Assembly: GCA_039105265.1 (NCBI GenBank)
Contig: JAPFFF010000054.1
Location: forward strand, 248,001-312,000
Reading direction: 5' to 3'
DNA length: 64,000 nucleotides
Source of the DNA: Tritrichomonas musculus
Taxonomy: Eukaryota; Parabasalia; Tritrichomonadida; Tritrichomonadidae
Of the stretch, positions 9,428 through 19,028 are shown one piece after another (position 1 is the stretch's first letter; each line of letters opens with the position of its first letter). The translations under genes and the position numbers were made by a program. The notes below the pieces were generated by a model that was not told the origin of the DNA, made no database searches, and was given only the letters and a program-made list of their open reading frames with translations.

Positions 9428-10783
9428 ATGAACACAGAACACAGAAATACAGAATGCATTCCACAACAAATCAAAGTTTTCTCTAAATGGGTTAAATGTG
9501 CCTTGTCCAACAACCGATTAGATGTCACAATCAAGGATATCACCAAAGACCTCAAGGATGGCGTTATATTAGTCGAGCTCTCAGAAGTTCTTGTCTGTAA
9601 ATTGGCACCGCGTGACTGGGAACTTCAACCAAAGCGAACAGAAGATATGATTCACAATAGTGAATTAGCAATTGAAATGTTCACAAAGGACGGCGTCCAC
9701 CTCAACGGAATTACAGGCAAAGAAGTCACAGAGAGCAAAGAAAAGTTCATTCTTGGTCTCCTCTGGACAATCATTCTCCATTACTCAATCGACAAGTCAG
9801 TCCGCTTCAGCAACGACTGCAGCAAAGCCAACGACAACTCCAGATTCTCATCGAAATCAAAAGTTTCTCACTACGTCGCCCAGAAGCACTACAAGCAGGC
9901 GCTCATGCAGTGGGCGCTCGACCGCATCGAGAGCTACCCAGGCATCGCCGAATTCCAGCCGCTGAGCCTGGCTTTGTGCGCACTCCTCGACTCCTACTTC
10001 CCCGAGAAGGTCAACTACTTCACGCTCGATCCAAAAGACGCAGAAACGGTCGCCAAAGTTGCATCGCAAGCGATGAAAGAGCTCAACATTCCGCTCCTGT
10101 TTGACTTGAGCGAGCTCCAAAGCTCGAAAATCGACGACAAAGCGCTTTTGACACAGTTGTCAGTGATCAAAATTGCAATTGAAAGACGCCAGCCAGCGCA
10201 GCGAACAATATCGAAGTCACGAACGCTGATTCTCGACGACGAATTTGTGTCGCACAGAGAAGAAGGGAGCAACAAGAAATACGCAGGCAAGAAGTTTGGC
10301 CTGATCATGAAATTGAAGGAAACGGACTACAAAAACGGTCAGAGAATCAACCCACTCAAGGAGCAGGTCTGCTTTGGCGAGGATGTCGAACTCGCGCTCA
10401 CAGTGAAGAACGTCGAGGAGCCGTTCTTGAATCCGTCGGGAAGGAAGCTCGACATGGAAAGGCCAGACATCAACAACGACTCGAACCAGCAGTTTGTGTT
10501 TGGCGAAGACAGGTGGAACACAGTCATCGACTCGATTGTCCAGCGAGGAATGGTCTGGGACGTCGCCGATGAATTTAATCAAGATCCGCCAGCGGGAACG
10601 CCGTTCTACATCTTCCCATTCCACGGAAGACACAACCAGCACTTTGTCTACAAGAATGGCATGATTTATGCACAACAAAACGGCCACGTTGTCACATATG
10701 TTGGCGGTGAAGAACCATTCATCATGATGCCACCAAGCAAGACTCTCAAAGCAAGGCAAACATTCAGAATTCAACTCATTTAA
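9428..10783 (+). CDS. Tandem calponin-homology actin-binding protein with C-terminal ricin-type beta-trefoil-like domain
   Basis: A 451-aa cytoskeletal protein. CH1 spans about residues 12-124 ('QIKVFSKWVKCALSN', 'KDLKDGVILVELSEVL', 'NGITGKEVTESKEKFILGLL'). CH2 spans about 150-255 ('ALMQWALDRIESYPGI', 'LALCALLDSYFPEKVNY'). Such pairs form an actin-binding domain. Residues about 285-451 look like a ricin-type beta-trefoil: 'RKLDMERPDINNDSNQQFVF', 'GMVWDVADEFNQDPPAGTPF', 'HGRHNQHFVYKNGMIYAQQN'. The trefoil is inferred from the repeated QxF/GxI pattern; its ligand is unknown. From about 9840 to 10640 the gene is strikingly richer in C and G than anything nearby, with many C-ending codons, suggesting high expression. 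The stop runs into TAAA, similar to the trichomonad polyadenylation signal. Confidence 0.85.
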   Translation: MNTEHRNTECIPQQIKVFSKWVKCALSNNRLDVTIKDITKDLKDGVILVELSEVLVCKLAPRDWELQPKRTEDMIHNSELAIEMFTKDGVHLNGITGKEVTESKEKFILGLLWTIILHYSIDKSVRFSNDCSKANDNSRFSSKSKVSHYVAQKHYKQALMQWALDRIESYPGIAEFQPLSLALCALLDSYFPEKVNYFTLDPKDAETVAKVASQAMKELNIPLLFDLSELQSSKIDDKALLTQLSVIKIAIERRQPAQRTISKSRTLILDDEFVSHREEGSNKKYAGKKFGLIMKLKETDYKNGQRINPLKEQVCFGEDVELALTVKNVEEPFLNPSGRKLDMERPDINNDSNQQFVFGEDRWNTVIDSIVQRGMVWDVADEFNQDPPAGTPFYIFPFHGRHNQHFVYKNGMIYAQQNGHVVTYVGGEEPFIMMPPSKTLKARQTFRIQLI

Positions 10784-11394
10784 ATACAAAATATTTAAGT
10801 ATATTTTCTATTTGCATTAGAGATATAGATAAACAAGCAATTTTTTGGATATCTTCTTTATTATTATTATTCTTATTTTTTCCTTGATTTCTTTCTTTAA
10901 TATACTAAATTGTGATATTCTCATCTATTATTATTTTATTTTATTTTCGCTAGAATTCAACGCAACATTTTTTTTTTTTTTTTTTTTTTTTTTTTGAAGC
11001 TAATCTTAGAAAATATGAACAATTTTCAAAAAATATGTAATATAAATATTGAATAGATGTGTTGAGATATATGATTCATTTTGAATTAGGTTTGGTAAAA
11101 GACCAGGACTTCAGGACCTATGTGTTTCAAAAAGTTCCTATTCATTTACTTTTTGAATTAGAAAAGTCCTAATGTCTAGGTCTTTGCACAAGTCTATTCT
11201 GAATATAATGGATGTTTCTATATTTATTGTTCAAATTATCATGCTTATTTGATTTAAAAATAAAATGATGATGAAAATATGATTAATAAAATAATTATTA
11301 TTTTTTAATTGCTATTTTAAAATTAATAGAAAATCATTTTGAAAGTAATTGATTAATTTCCTGATCTTCAGAATAGTCGATTGTTTTTTTTCAT
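10784..11394. other. AT-rich intergenic region with poly(T) run
   Basis: It contains a run of more than 20 T's at about 10970-10995 and a weak foldback (about 11095-11118 against 11164-11189, many mismatches). No gene is supported. Confidence 0.5.
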
Positions 11395-11523
11395 TGACTA
11401 TCATCAATATTAATGTCAATCTCTTTCTTTTCGAGCAAAAGTTTTATTATTTCAGGATTTCCTATTTCAACAGCAAGATGCAGTGCTGCCTTCTCTTCCA
11501 CTTGATTGTTACCTGAGAGATGG

Positions 11524-11569
11524 AATGATTTCTCATTAATATTAATACCAATGATTTCTCATTAATATT
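11524..11569. repeat. 26-bp period direct duplication in the ankyrin relic
   Basis: The 20-base string AATGATTTCTCATTAATATT occurs at 11524-11543 and again at 11550-11569. The 26-base offset is not a multiple of three and explains the loss of frame in the ankyrin pseudogene. Confidence 0.85.
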
Positions 11570-11926
11570 TTGTTTCTCAATAGACATGTATAATGTTGTT
11601 TGCTCAAAAATTTCGATTTTATTGCCTAATATTGTTTTCATTGATCTGCTATTTATATCAATTTTGTCTGATATTTTGATAAATTCATTTGAAAGAAATA
11701 ATTGAATAATATCAAGTTGGTTATGGTCAATTGCAAATAGTAATGGAGATAATTCAATTATTTCTTTCTTATTTTGATTTATTTTATATTTTTCTGATTT
11801 ATATGATACATTAATATTAAGTTTTTCATTAGCTAACAAAAGCTTAACAATTTCTATATTTCCTTTTTCAATAGCTATGTAAAATGCTGTTTGATAAATT
11901 ATTATTATATCAAAATTTCTTTGAAA

Positions 11927-12026
11927 GATATGATTTTGAATTCCATTGAAAGATATGATTTTGAATTCCATTGAATGATATGATTTTGAATTTCATTCAA
12001 AAATCTGATTTTCAATTTTGTAAAAA
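11927..12026. repeat. Array of 25-bp tandem repeats, copy A (about 4 units)
   Basis: Units start at 11927, 11952, 11977 and 12002 with an exact 25-base period. The core is GATATGATTTTGAAT followed by TCCATTGAAA or TTCATTGAAT. The first three units are nearly identical and the fourth is diverged. The same 25-bp motif forms the array at 22599-22798. Confidence 0.85.
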
Positions 12027-12197
12027 ATTAAAGAAAATGTTAAGAAGATGGATATCAAGTTTGTCATTCGTTAATAAAAGTTTAACAATTTCAATATTTT
12101 TTTTTCAACTGCCAAATATTAGTAATTTCGGAGGTTAAGGTCAATATTGACCTTGTTCGTACATCAGAAAAAAAAAAATATTGTGGTCAAAATTTTA

Positions 12198-15100
12198 ATG
12201 AGCATACCCAGCTATTCTAAGTTATTTTTTTCTGAACCTTCTACGCATCGTTTAGCTAATTCAAGTTCGAATTCTCTTTACTTGTTAACAAATTTTTCTA
12301 ATTTTTTCAAAAATGTTCCACAAGATTTTATTATTACTACCAGATCGGGATCAAGCAATTTTAATACTGATTTTTTAGCAGAAACAAGCATAACGATATG
12401 GAAATTCATCAAGGAGAATCATCATGAATATAAATTCCATCTTGATATAGAAGATCCAAGAAATGTTTTAGGAAAATTTGAACAACTTTATCAAGGACAG
12501 CAAGTTATTTTTGAACCAGAAGATTTTCAAGCAAGTTATGAAATAACAGAAAAATTGTCTATTTTTTGTTGTCCTAATTACTTAAAGCCGGCAAAATTTG
12601 AAGATTTAGATGATTCTAGCTTTGATACAAATGATTCATACGATTTGAATTCAGGGGTAATCATTAATGGATTATCCCAATTCCTAAAAAATTCAAAATT
12701 TCAAACATTTACAATCATTACCAACAAAAACAAATATAAATGCAACATTTTCGGCGTTTATTGTTCGAATACAATACGTAATCAAATTCAAAAAGATCCA
12801 ACCAAAAAAGAATACGTTTATAATTTTGAAGATGAAAATAACGAATTTCAATTGATTTGTAAACTATTCAATTTTGAAAAAATAGAAATCACGAATGAAA
12901 ACGTTGAAATATTGAAAGTCATGCTTACTGATTTGCAAATTCAAGATTTATTTGAACCAATTAAAAAATATGAAAAAGTTGCACGAATCATTGATGATCA
13001 GCAAGCAAAAATTGATTCAATTAACGAACTTTTTGAATGGTTATATAGCATTAAAGAAAAAACTGTTAAAACCGTTGCAAATTTAATAATTCAATCATCT
13101 TGGATTCAAACAGAAGGAAGTGTTCAAGAATTAGCAGCATTTTTCATTGAAGTTGTTCATACCGATAACATATTGAGTACTTATTTGGTCGAACTTTTAA
13201 TTGAATTAAATGAGCAATCAGTTAATAACGAACATTTAAAAATATTATTGCCATTTGTTATTATTAAAATAATTGAATTCTATGATCGAAAAAATATTAG
13301 TTCATTCATATATAAACTATACAAAAAGGGATATATAACGGTTAACCAAATCACCAAAAAGTTATGGCATTATTGTTTTGACAACATTGATGTAAACAAT
13401 TGGTTATCACCAATATTAATTAAAAATGACATTGATAATTATTTTAAAAACAATTTACAAAGTGAAATAAATAGTATCACAATTGGATGCATTAAATCAT
13501 ATTTTCCTGACAAAATTGACATTTACGAACAAATTCTAGATGCCGGGGAACCAAATGATTGGATATTAAAATCTTTACGTAATGATGACATTGATGAGTT
13601 TCAATCAATAATTGCAAAAAAAGAACAAAAAAATAACTTTAAAATCGAACGAAATCCATTTGATGATTTGCCATTTTATTACAATTTAAAAAACATTAAT
13701 TATGCAGCTGCTTTTGGATCATTAAAATGTTTCAAATACTTATTAATGAATCATTATGAAATTGATGAAAACACTTTTAAATTCGCTATTTTTGGAGGCA
13801 ATGTTGAAATTATTAAAATTGTTGATCAAAGAAATAAAGAAAATAAATCTGAATATGATTATTATGATGAATTAGTTTATTTGATTAAAAAACATAGAAA
13901 TGATATATTTGATTGGGTTTTAGAAAAAGGTCATAAAAACAATTCCAAGAAACAAATTTATAAATTAATTAAAATATCAGCTAAACATGGAAATGCGCAT
14001 TCATTAACTGAATTAATTTATAAAGGTATTGATAATAATAATAACAATATTGATGATGAAGATGAAGAAGATTTATTTAAAGAAATTGTTGAAAAATGTG
14101 CATCAAATGGTTTTTATAAACTTATTAAAATTCTTCTTAAAATTGTGAAAGAAAAAGGATTGGATATAAAATTCAGTTTCTTTGCACATATAAATTTTGG
14201 AAGTCTTCCAATCTTCAAATTACTTTTAGATAAATCTCAGATTAACAAATCATTAAGAACTGCCATTCAACACAATTATAAAAGTATTGCAAAATATTGT
14301 TTAGAGGAACTTATTGAAGATATTGATATTGATGATGAATTTGTAAGCTTTTGTTTAGAAGATTCTCTTGAAAACGCAGATTGTGAATTTTTTGAATACT
14401 TAATTGAAAAGTTTAAAGAAATTTATCCTGACTATTGTGTTGAATATGATCAATTGTTGCCAGAAGATTGTAGACATATTAATTTTGATTGTGTTAAATT
14501 AATAACAAATATAATTCTTAATGAAAATCAAAAATATGATTTTACTAATGCGTTTCAAATAGCAGCTGAAAAAGGATCAAATGAAATCTGCCAATTTTTT
14601 ATAGATAAAAAAGTAAAAATTAAATATTTGCATTCTAAATCATATGGATTATTAAATGAAAGAATATTTTCATTTATACACAATAAAATGAAACCAGAAG
14701 ATAAAAAAAGAATGCTAAAATCACTTGAGCAAGCAATTTTGAACAAAAATGTTAAATTAATTGAATATTTATTTCAACAAAATGCAATATGCTTTAATGC
14801 ATTGAATTTAGCAGTTAAAACAAATGATTTTAGTTTTGTTAAAGTTATACTTAAATATTATCGTTGTAATGGCAATGCTAATTTTTTAATTAATTGTTTA
14901 GAATCAAAAGGAACAGCTTTAACTCTTGCAGTTCGTAATAATAATATAAAAATAATTAAACTTCTTTTAACAATTCCAGAAATTAATCCAAGTTTATGTA
15001 ACTTAAATGATAAAAAAGAAATTGAATGCCCACTTTTAATAGCCATTAGAGAAAATAATTTAGAAATAATTGATTGTATTCTTGACTTTTATGGTGATGA

Positions 15101-15818
15101 AATCCAATATGAAAAACAACAATTAGAATTAATAATGAAAGAAATTTTTGAAATTTATACAAAATATAGAAATAAATCAAAATATTTAAACGTCATTAAT
15201 CGTATTTTAGATATTAAATATATTGATCCTAATTATTTGTATTGTTATACACGTAGATATTACTATGATGATTATAATGAATCAGAATATGAATATCAAG
15301 ATTATGATGATGATGATGATGATGATGAATATTATGAAAATAATCATATCAAATTTTGTGAAACTTTTCTAATTAAAGCTTGTAGAAATAATGATATTCA
15401 AATTGTGAAAAAGCTTCTGAATTTTAATAATATTGATGTTAATAAGTATTCGTTGACTACTGGTGATTCTCCTTTGCTGGTAGCAATTAAAAATGGAAAT
15501 GTTAAAATTATTAATCTTCTACTAGATCATCCTAATATTGACATAAATCATAAAAATTTTGATAATAAGGTTGCAATCTTGCTAGCATTTGAAAATAAAA
15601 ATTTAATGTCAGTTGTAAAATCACTTCTTAAATTATACAACATTGACTTATATGAATTTAAATCAATTTTAAAAGGAAATTCACATGAAGAAATATCAAA
15701 ATTTTTACTTCCTATTCAAAATGCAAAGCCGCGTGATAAACAAGGTGTAATACACGAGAAAAATCTGCTACTAATATTATTACTTATATTAATATTAATA
15801 TGCTTAACGTATTTTTAA
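12198..15818 (+). CDS. Large BTB-like/ankyrin-repeat protein with C-terminal membrane anchor
   Basis: Start chosen at ATG 12198 ('MSIPSYSKLFFSEPSTHRLA'); the longer frame to 12147 begins with TTG. The 1206-aa product has two tandem BTB-like N-terminal segments (about 28-125 'DFIITTRSGSSNFNTDFLAE' and about 170-270 'KYKCNIFGVYCSNTIRNQIQ'). A helical region with DUF3447-like 'YAAAFGSLKCFKYLLMN' follows (about 490-560). Ankyrin units run to about 1170, for example 'LTLAVRNNNIKIIKLLLTIP' and 'SPLLVAIKNGNVKIINLLLD', with an Asp-rich tract near 1055. The protein ends in an unbroken hydrophobic stretch ('NLLLILLLILILICLTYF'), which fits a tail anchor facing the cytosol; that is inference. It is a close paralogue type of the 995 gene but much longer. 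Confidence 0.85.
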   Translation: MSIPSYSKLFFSEPSTHRLANSSSNSLYLLTNFSNFFKNVPQDFIITTRSGSSNFNTDFLAETSITIWKFIKENHHEYKFHLDIEDPRNVLGKFEQLYQGQQVIFEPEDFQASYEITEKLSIFCCPNYLKPAKFEDLDDSSFDTNDSYDLNSGVIINGLSQFLKNSKFQTFTIITNKNKYKCNIFGVYCSNTIRNQIQKDPTKKEYVYNFEDENNEFQLICKLFNFEKIEITNENVEILKVMLTDLQIQDLFEPIKKYEKVARIIDDQQAKIDSINELFEWLYSIKEKTVKTVANLIIQSSWIQTEGSVQELAAFFIEVVHTDNILSTYLVELLIELNEQSVNNEHLKILLPFVIIKIIEFYDRKNISSFIYKLYKKGYITVNQITKKLWHYCFDNIDVNNWLSPILIKNDIDNYFKNNLQSEINSITIGCIKSYFPDKIDIYEQILDAGEPNDWILKSLRNDDIDEFQSIIAKKEQKNNFKIERNPFDDLPFYYNLKNINYAAAFGSLKCFKYLLMNHYEIDENTFKFAIFGGNVEIIKIVDQRNKENKSEYDYYDELVYLIKKHRNDIFDWVLEKGHKNNSKKQIYKLIKISAKHGNAHSLTELIYKGIDNNNNNIDDEDEEDLFKEIVEKCASNGFYKLIKILLKIVKEKGLDIKFSFFAHINFGSLPIFKLLLDKSQINKSLRTAIQHNYKSIAKYCLEELIEDIDIDDEFVSFCLEDSLENADCEFFEYLIEKFKEIYPDYCVEYDQLLPEDCRHINFDCVKLITNIILNENQKYDFTNAFQIAAEKGSNEICQFFIDKKVKIKYLHSKSYGLLNERIFSFIHNKMKPEDKKRMLKSLEQAILNKNVKLIEYLFQQNAICFNALNLAVKTNDFSFVKVILKYYRCNGNANFLINCLESKGTALTLAVRNNNIKIIKLLLTIPEINPSLCNLNDKKEIECPLLIAIRENNLEIIDCILDFYGDEIQYEKQQLELIMKEIFEIYTKYRNKSKYLNVINRILDIKYIDPNYLYCYTRRYYYDDYNESEYEYQDYDDDDDDDEYYENNHIKFCETFLIKACRNNDIQIVKKLLNFNNIDVNKYSLTTGDSPLLVAIKNGNVKIINLLLDHPNIDINHKNFDNKVAILLAFENKNLMSVVKSLLKLYNIDLYEFKSILKGNSHEEISKFLLPIQNAKPRDKQGVIHEKNLLLILLLILILICLTYF

Positions 15819-16099
15819 ATTAATCATATATTAAATGTCAAATAAATAATTGAATTACCTTAATTCATTAATGAAAATTTTAGTGAAGAACTTCTAACCA
15901 CCTCAAATTTTTATTGAAAAGGTTCCAACTAGTTTTTTGTATGAGTAAAAGTACATAAATGTGACATCATCCGCCATGAAAGAATTCACATAGATTTTCA
16001 ACAAGGACAACATCAGTGTTGGATTTTGAATGAGTCTCAGTGAGAGACTTGAATCAGAAGATCAGATAGGAAAGAAAGCGAAAAGAAGAAAGTGGAGGT

Positions 16100-16575
16100 A
16101 CAAAAAAGGAAGAGTCAAGAGGAAATGCGTTCCAACCATCAGAAAACGATCCTTTTTCAGGCATCATAAACTACAGCAGAGAAAACCGAAACATCGACAC
16201 GGATTTGCAAGCTACTGTATCATAAAATGGAGATGAACGTTATCAACCTCAAATTTTTCTTTTGAAAGGGAATGAAAATCACTATTTTTTCACTTTCGAC
16301 GAAGATGGCAATTGAAATTTTAGATCAGGTAATCAATCCACATATTGTTGTCATCCAAAAAGCTGTGAAATGCAGGTCTCTAATGACAACAGCCTTTGGT
16401 TGACAATCGATAACTATGAACTAAAGCTTTATTTCACACATACAAGACACCTGAAGAACAAACCAGCGAGTTTTGTTATTTCAGAATCCTCCAGATAGAT
16501 AAGTATTTTAATAATGGCGACAGTCTTATATTTGGAACCATTGAAATCTACGGAACAAACCAATCACTTTATTAA
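16100..16575 (+). pseudogene. Decayed discoidin-like (F5/8 type C-like) protein relic
   Basis: One frame from about 16100 to 16498 reads 'NAFQPSENDPFSGIINYSRE', then 'NGDERYQPQIFLLKGNENHY', 'STYCCHPKSCEMQ', 'NSLWLTIDNYEL' and 'THTRHLKNKPASFVISESS'. It is broken by TAA (16223-16225), TGA (16313-16315) and TAG (16496-16498). A shift then gives 'GDSLIFGTIEIYGTNQSLY' ending at 16575. The order GIIxY, W-x-x-x-D/N, (Y/F)THTRH and a closing IEIYG resembles the discoidin-like C-terminal domains common in trichomonad BTB proteins. Family call moderate. A 68-codon basic frame at 16030 overlaps in another phase and is probably not a gene. Confidence 0.45.
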
Positions 16576-17150
16576 GAAAAGACAAGTTACACAAGTTAAT
16601 TTATAGGATTCATTTTGAGAATTTTTTTTTTTCTTTTTGAAGAGAAATTTTAATTAAAATTGAGATATTTATTAGTAGTAACCTTGAGATTAGAAGTCAT
16701 AGATTGAAATGATTATTTCAACATTATGAATCTCATATATCATTCAATAATGAAATCAGTGAAAATTTATTCGACAACAATCAAAATTTATCAACAAATA
16801 CTTAAGTTTATGAATTAAGTTTCTTTTCCCTTTTATAATTCAAATTTTTAATTTTTCTCATATAGCATAATCTTAAAAATTGAGGGATTTATTTGTTTTC
16901 AAACATAAGTAAATATCATAAATTATTGTTTATTTTCAATATTTCAACATTTTTTTTTTTTTTTTTTGCACTAGGGAGTCTTGTTAAAAATGATTTTTTA
17001 ATTGAAAAATTTCATGACATCAAGAAAATTGAAATATTTTTTAAAAAGGATAAATGAAATTTTGGTTTTCAAATTTTCCACTTTTTGAATTTGAAATTTT
17101 TAAATTTATATTTATTAATATTATCAAATCATTTTTCATAAAACAAATAA
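16576..17150. other. AT-rich intergenic region
   Basis: A/T-rich with poly(T) runs at about 16627 and 16950. The last 25 bases contain two TCAT initiator-like motifs before the GTPase ATG. No other feature is seen. Confidence 0.5.
17129..17134 (+). promoter_or_regulatory. Initiator-like motif (TCATTT) of the GTPase gene
   Basis: TCATTT (A at 17131) lies 20 bases before the ATG at 17151, with a second TCATAA at 17136 (A at 17138, 13 bases before). Both fit TCA(+1)Y(T/A). Which one is used is unknown. Confidence 0.5.
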
Positions 17151-19028
17151 ATGTTTTCAAGAACTGCTATAAATTTCAAGGAGAATATCTTTTCGTTGCA
17201 TAGCGATCTCATCAAAGATCTCAAAGATTCGAAAAATCCGCAATTTCTTCTAATTGTTGGTCCAGCAAGAAGTGGCAAATCTACTCTTTCTAACATGCTA
17301 ATAGATCCTACCATTCGGCCCGAAAAAGAAATTTTCAAAACTGATGAAGGAAATGATCCAGTGACTTTTGAAATCCAATACATTGTATTGAAGCTCTCAG
17401 CGATCACCAGAGCCCATCAGCTTCCTGATCCCAATGTTGACTGCGATCTCTTCTTAATGGACTGCGAAGGAATTGATTCACTTGGAAAAGTAACATTGGG
17501 ACTTCGAAAGGCCATTTGCACATTGCTGCAGATATCGACAGTCAATCTTTTTGTAACAAAAAACATTGACAGAACAAACATTTTCCAAATGCGAGCCTTC
17601 TTCACATTGCCGGGACTTTTTCCAGGAAGTCAGAGAAAATTAAACAAGTCAATTGGAGTCGTTTTGACAGACATCGGAGTCCCTGGGAAACCGACAGAAG
17701 AAGAATTTGAGCAAAAACGAAAGGCAAATGATAGAATGGAACTAGATAAGTTTTATTCCAAAATCAAAAGTCATAATTTGAAGTTTGATAAAGAACATTT
17801 GGCTCTATTTGCACAACCGAAATGGGACAGGCCAGAACACTACTTTGAATCAATCAAAGATTTGATACGTTTTATTGTCAAAAACATTGAAAACAGATCA
17901 AAAATCCCAGGTGAAAAACTTATAGAAATATTCAATGATTGCGTTCCTATAATCTCAGAAAATGACGACCTGGACGATCCCGATATTCAATTGGAAAAGA
18001 TCGTCGACAATGTTGTCAAAAAATACTTAAAGAAGGCATTCGATGCCACTCTTGAATTGATGACTCAATTGATCAATGAAAACATCCTCAACAAATCTGC
18101 TGAAGAACTTATTGAACAGTCAAAAACAAAGTTTATTGAACCAATTGAAAACACTGTTCTTGAGTCTTTCGAACAAAAGGCAAATGAAGTTTTTGAAGAC
18201 ATTTCAAGCATGTTTCCTGATCAATATTTACAATACAAGAATGATTTGAGAGAAAAAGTCGATCAATCTGCAAAAGAAGCATTCCAAAACCAATGCAAAC
18301 AATTGGTTATTCCATACGTATCCGACCAAATTATCACAGAAAATCAAAATGAAATAAACAGTTTCTTTGACAATCAAACATCTGAATCACTTCGTTCTGT
18401 AAATATTGAGGATTTGCTAAATAAATACCCAGGAGAAGCTGGTCAATCATTTTATGATCAATTGAAATCTGTTTGCGAATATTTAACATCATGTGAAGAA
18501 TATAATAAACAATTAAATAATATTCAAACTACAATTACAAATGAAATAAATCAAAAATACCAGGATAAATGCCGAAATTGTCCTCCATATCCTAGAGACC
18601 TAGAAGATGCAAGAAAAGCTGGACAAAACGGAGATGAAGTTATAATCTATCCAATCAATGCAAATGGAAAGTGCGCACAATTTCAAGTTACAGAGAACGA
18701 TGAATTAACAATTGGGGGAATGACATGTGAATTAATTACAAGAGAAACTAATAATAATTTAACGGATATTGTTGATCAAAAAGTATCCTCAATAAAAGCA
18801 TCAATTGATATAAGAAATATGGTTATCAAGCCTGATGTTGAAATTCTTCAATATAGAGAAACATCAAAATCAAAGGTTTTGCATAGTCGCCGTTACAAAC
18901 ATTTTACTGACATTTTAAGAATCACCGTACCAGATCCTTTTTGTTTCACAGATGGCACCCAAACATACGAAAATGGTTCATATGGTCAAGCTGTTGCTGT
19001 AAAACCAATTGCATTTATAATATCTTAA
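17151..19028 (+). CDS. Guanylate-binding-protein-like large GTPase
   Basis: A 625-aa protein with an N-terminal P-loop GTPase of the GBP/atlastin-RHD3 type. Walker A is 'GPARSGKST' at residues 37-45 and the switch II DxxG is 'DCEG' at 104-107. The stretch 'VTFEIQYIVLKLSAITRAHQ' sits where GBPs carry switch I. A 'VVLTDIGVPGK' strand (about 180-190) is where the base-specificity motif is expected, in divergent form. Residues about 250-460 are helical, like a GBP stalk. The last ~110 residues are strand-rich and contain a 'CRNCPPYPRDLEDARKAGQN' segment. No membrane segment is seen. Family members hydrolyse GTP and act on membranes or scaffolds; the role here is unknown. The stop is followed by TAAA-type 3' sequence. 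An exact subfamily is not claimed. Confidence 0.75.
   Translation: MFSRTAINFKENIFSLHSDLIKDLKDSKNPQFLLIVGPARSGKSTLSNMLIDPTIRPEKEIFKTDEGNDPVTFEIQYIVLKLSAITRAHQLPDPNVDCDLFLMDCEGIDSLGKVTLGLRKAICTLLQISTVNLFVTKNIDRTNIFQMRAFFTLPGLFPGSQRKLNKSIGVVLTDIGVPGKPTEEEFEQKRKANDRMELDKFYSKIKSHNLKFDKEHLALFAQPKWDRPEHYFESIKDLIRFIVKNIENRSKIPGEKLIEIFNDCVPIISENDDLDDPDIQLEKIVDNVVKKYLKKAFDATLELMTQLINENILNKSAEELIEQSKTKFIEPIENTVLESFEQKANEVFEDISSMFPDQYLQYKNDLREKVDQSAKEAFQNQCKQLVIPYVSDQIITENQNEINSFFDNQTSESLRSVNIEDLLNKYPGEAGQSFYDQLKSVCEYLTSCEEYNKQLNNIQTTITNEINQKYQDKCRNCPPYPRDLEDARKAGQNGDEVIIYPINANGKCAQFQVTENDELTIGGMTCELITRETNNNLTDIVDQKVSSIKASIDIRNMVIKPDVEILQYRETSKSKVLHSRRYKHFTDILRITVPDPFCFTDGTQTYENGSYGQAVAVKPIAFIIS

Larger units (their letters stand above)
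11395..12160 (-). pseudogene. Ankyrin-repeat gene remnant, frameshifted
   Basis: The minus strand encodes ankyrin units in broken frames: 'LAVEK' + 'NIEIVKLLLTNDKLDIHLLN' near 12040-12115 (interrupted in an A9 run and by a TAA), then 'TAFYIAIEKGNIEIVKLLLA' (about 11825-11900), 'LSPLLFAIDHNQLDIIQLFL', 'TTLYMSIEKQ', and after a frame change 'AALHLAVEIGNPEIIKLLLE', ending near 11395. The last frame change is caused by a 26-bp tandem duplication (copies begin at 11524 and 11550 on the plus strand). Four copies of a 25-bp repeat (11927-12026) lie inside the relic. The family matches the intact ankyrin genes on either side. Clearly dead. Confidence 0.75.

Noticed and set aside
9672-10789. Several open frames on both strands across the CH-domain gene
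   Set aside because: The gene is C/G-rich and so lacks stops in other phases. The true frame has clear CH domains; the others show no domain and are shadows.
11095-11189. Foldback around AAAAGACC and GGTCTTT
   Set aside because: Only about two thirds of the arm positions pair and the arms need a gap, too weak in this base composition.
12147-12197. Upstream extension of the large ankyrin frame
   Set aside because: It begins with TTG inside sequence that overlaps the end of the minus-strand ankyrin relic; ATG 12198 is the natural start.
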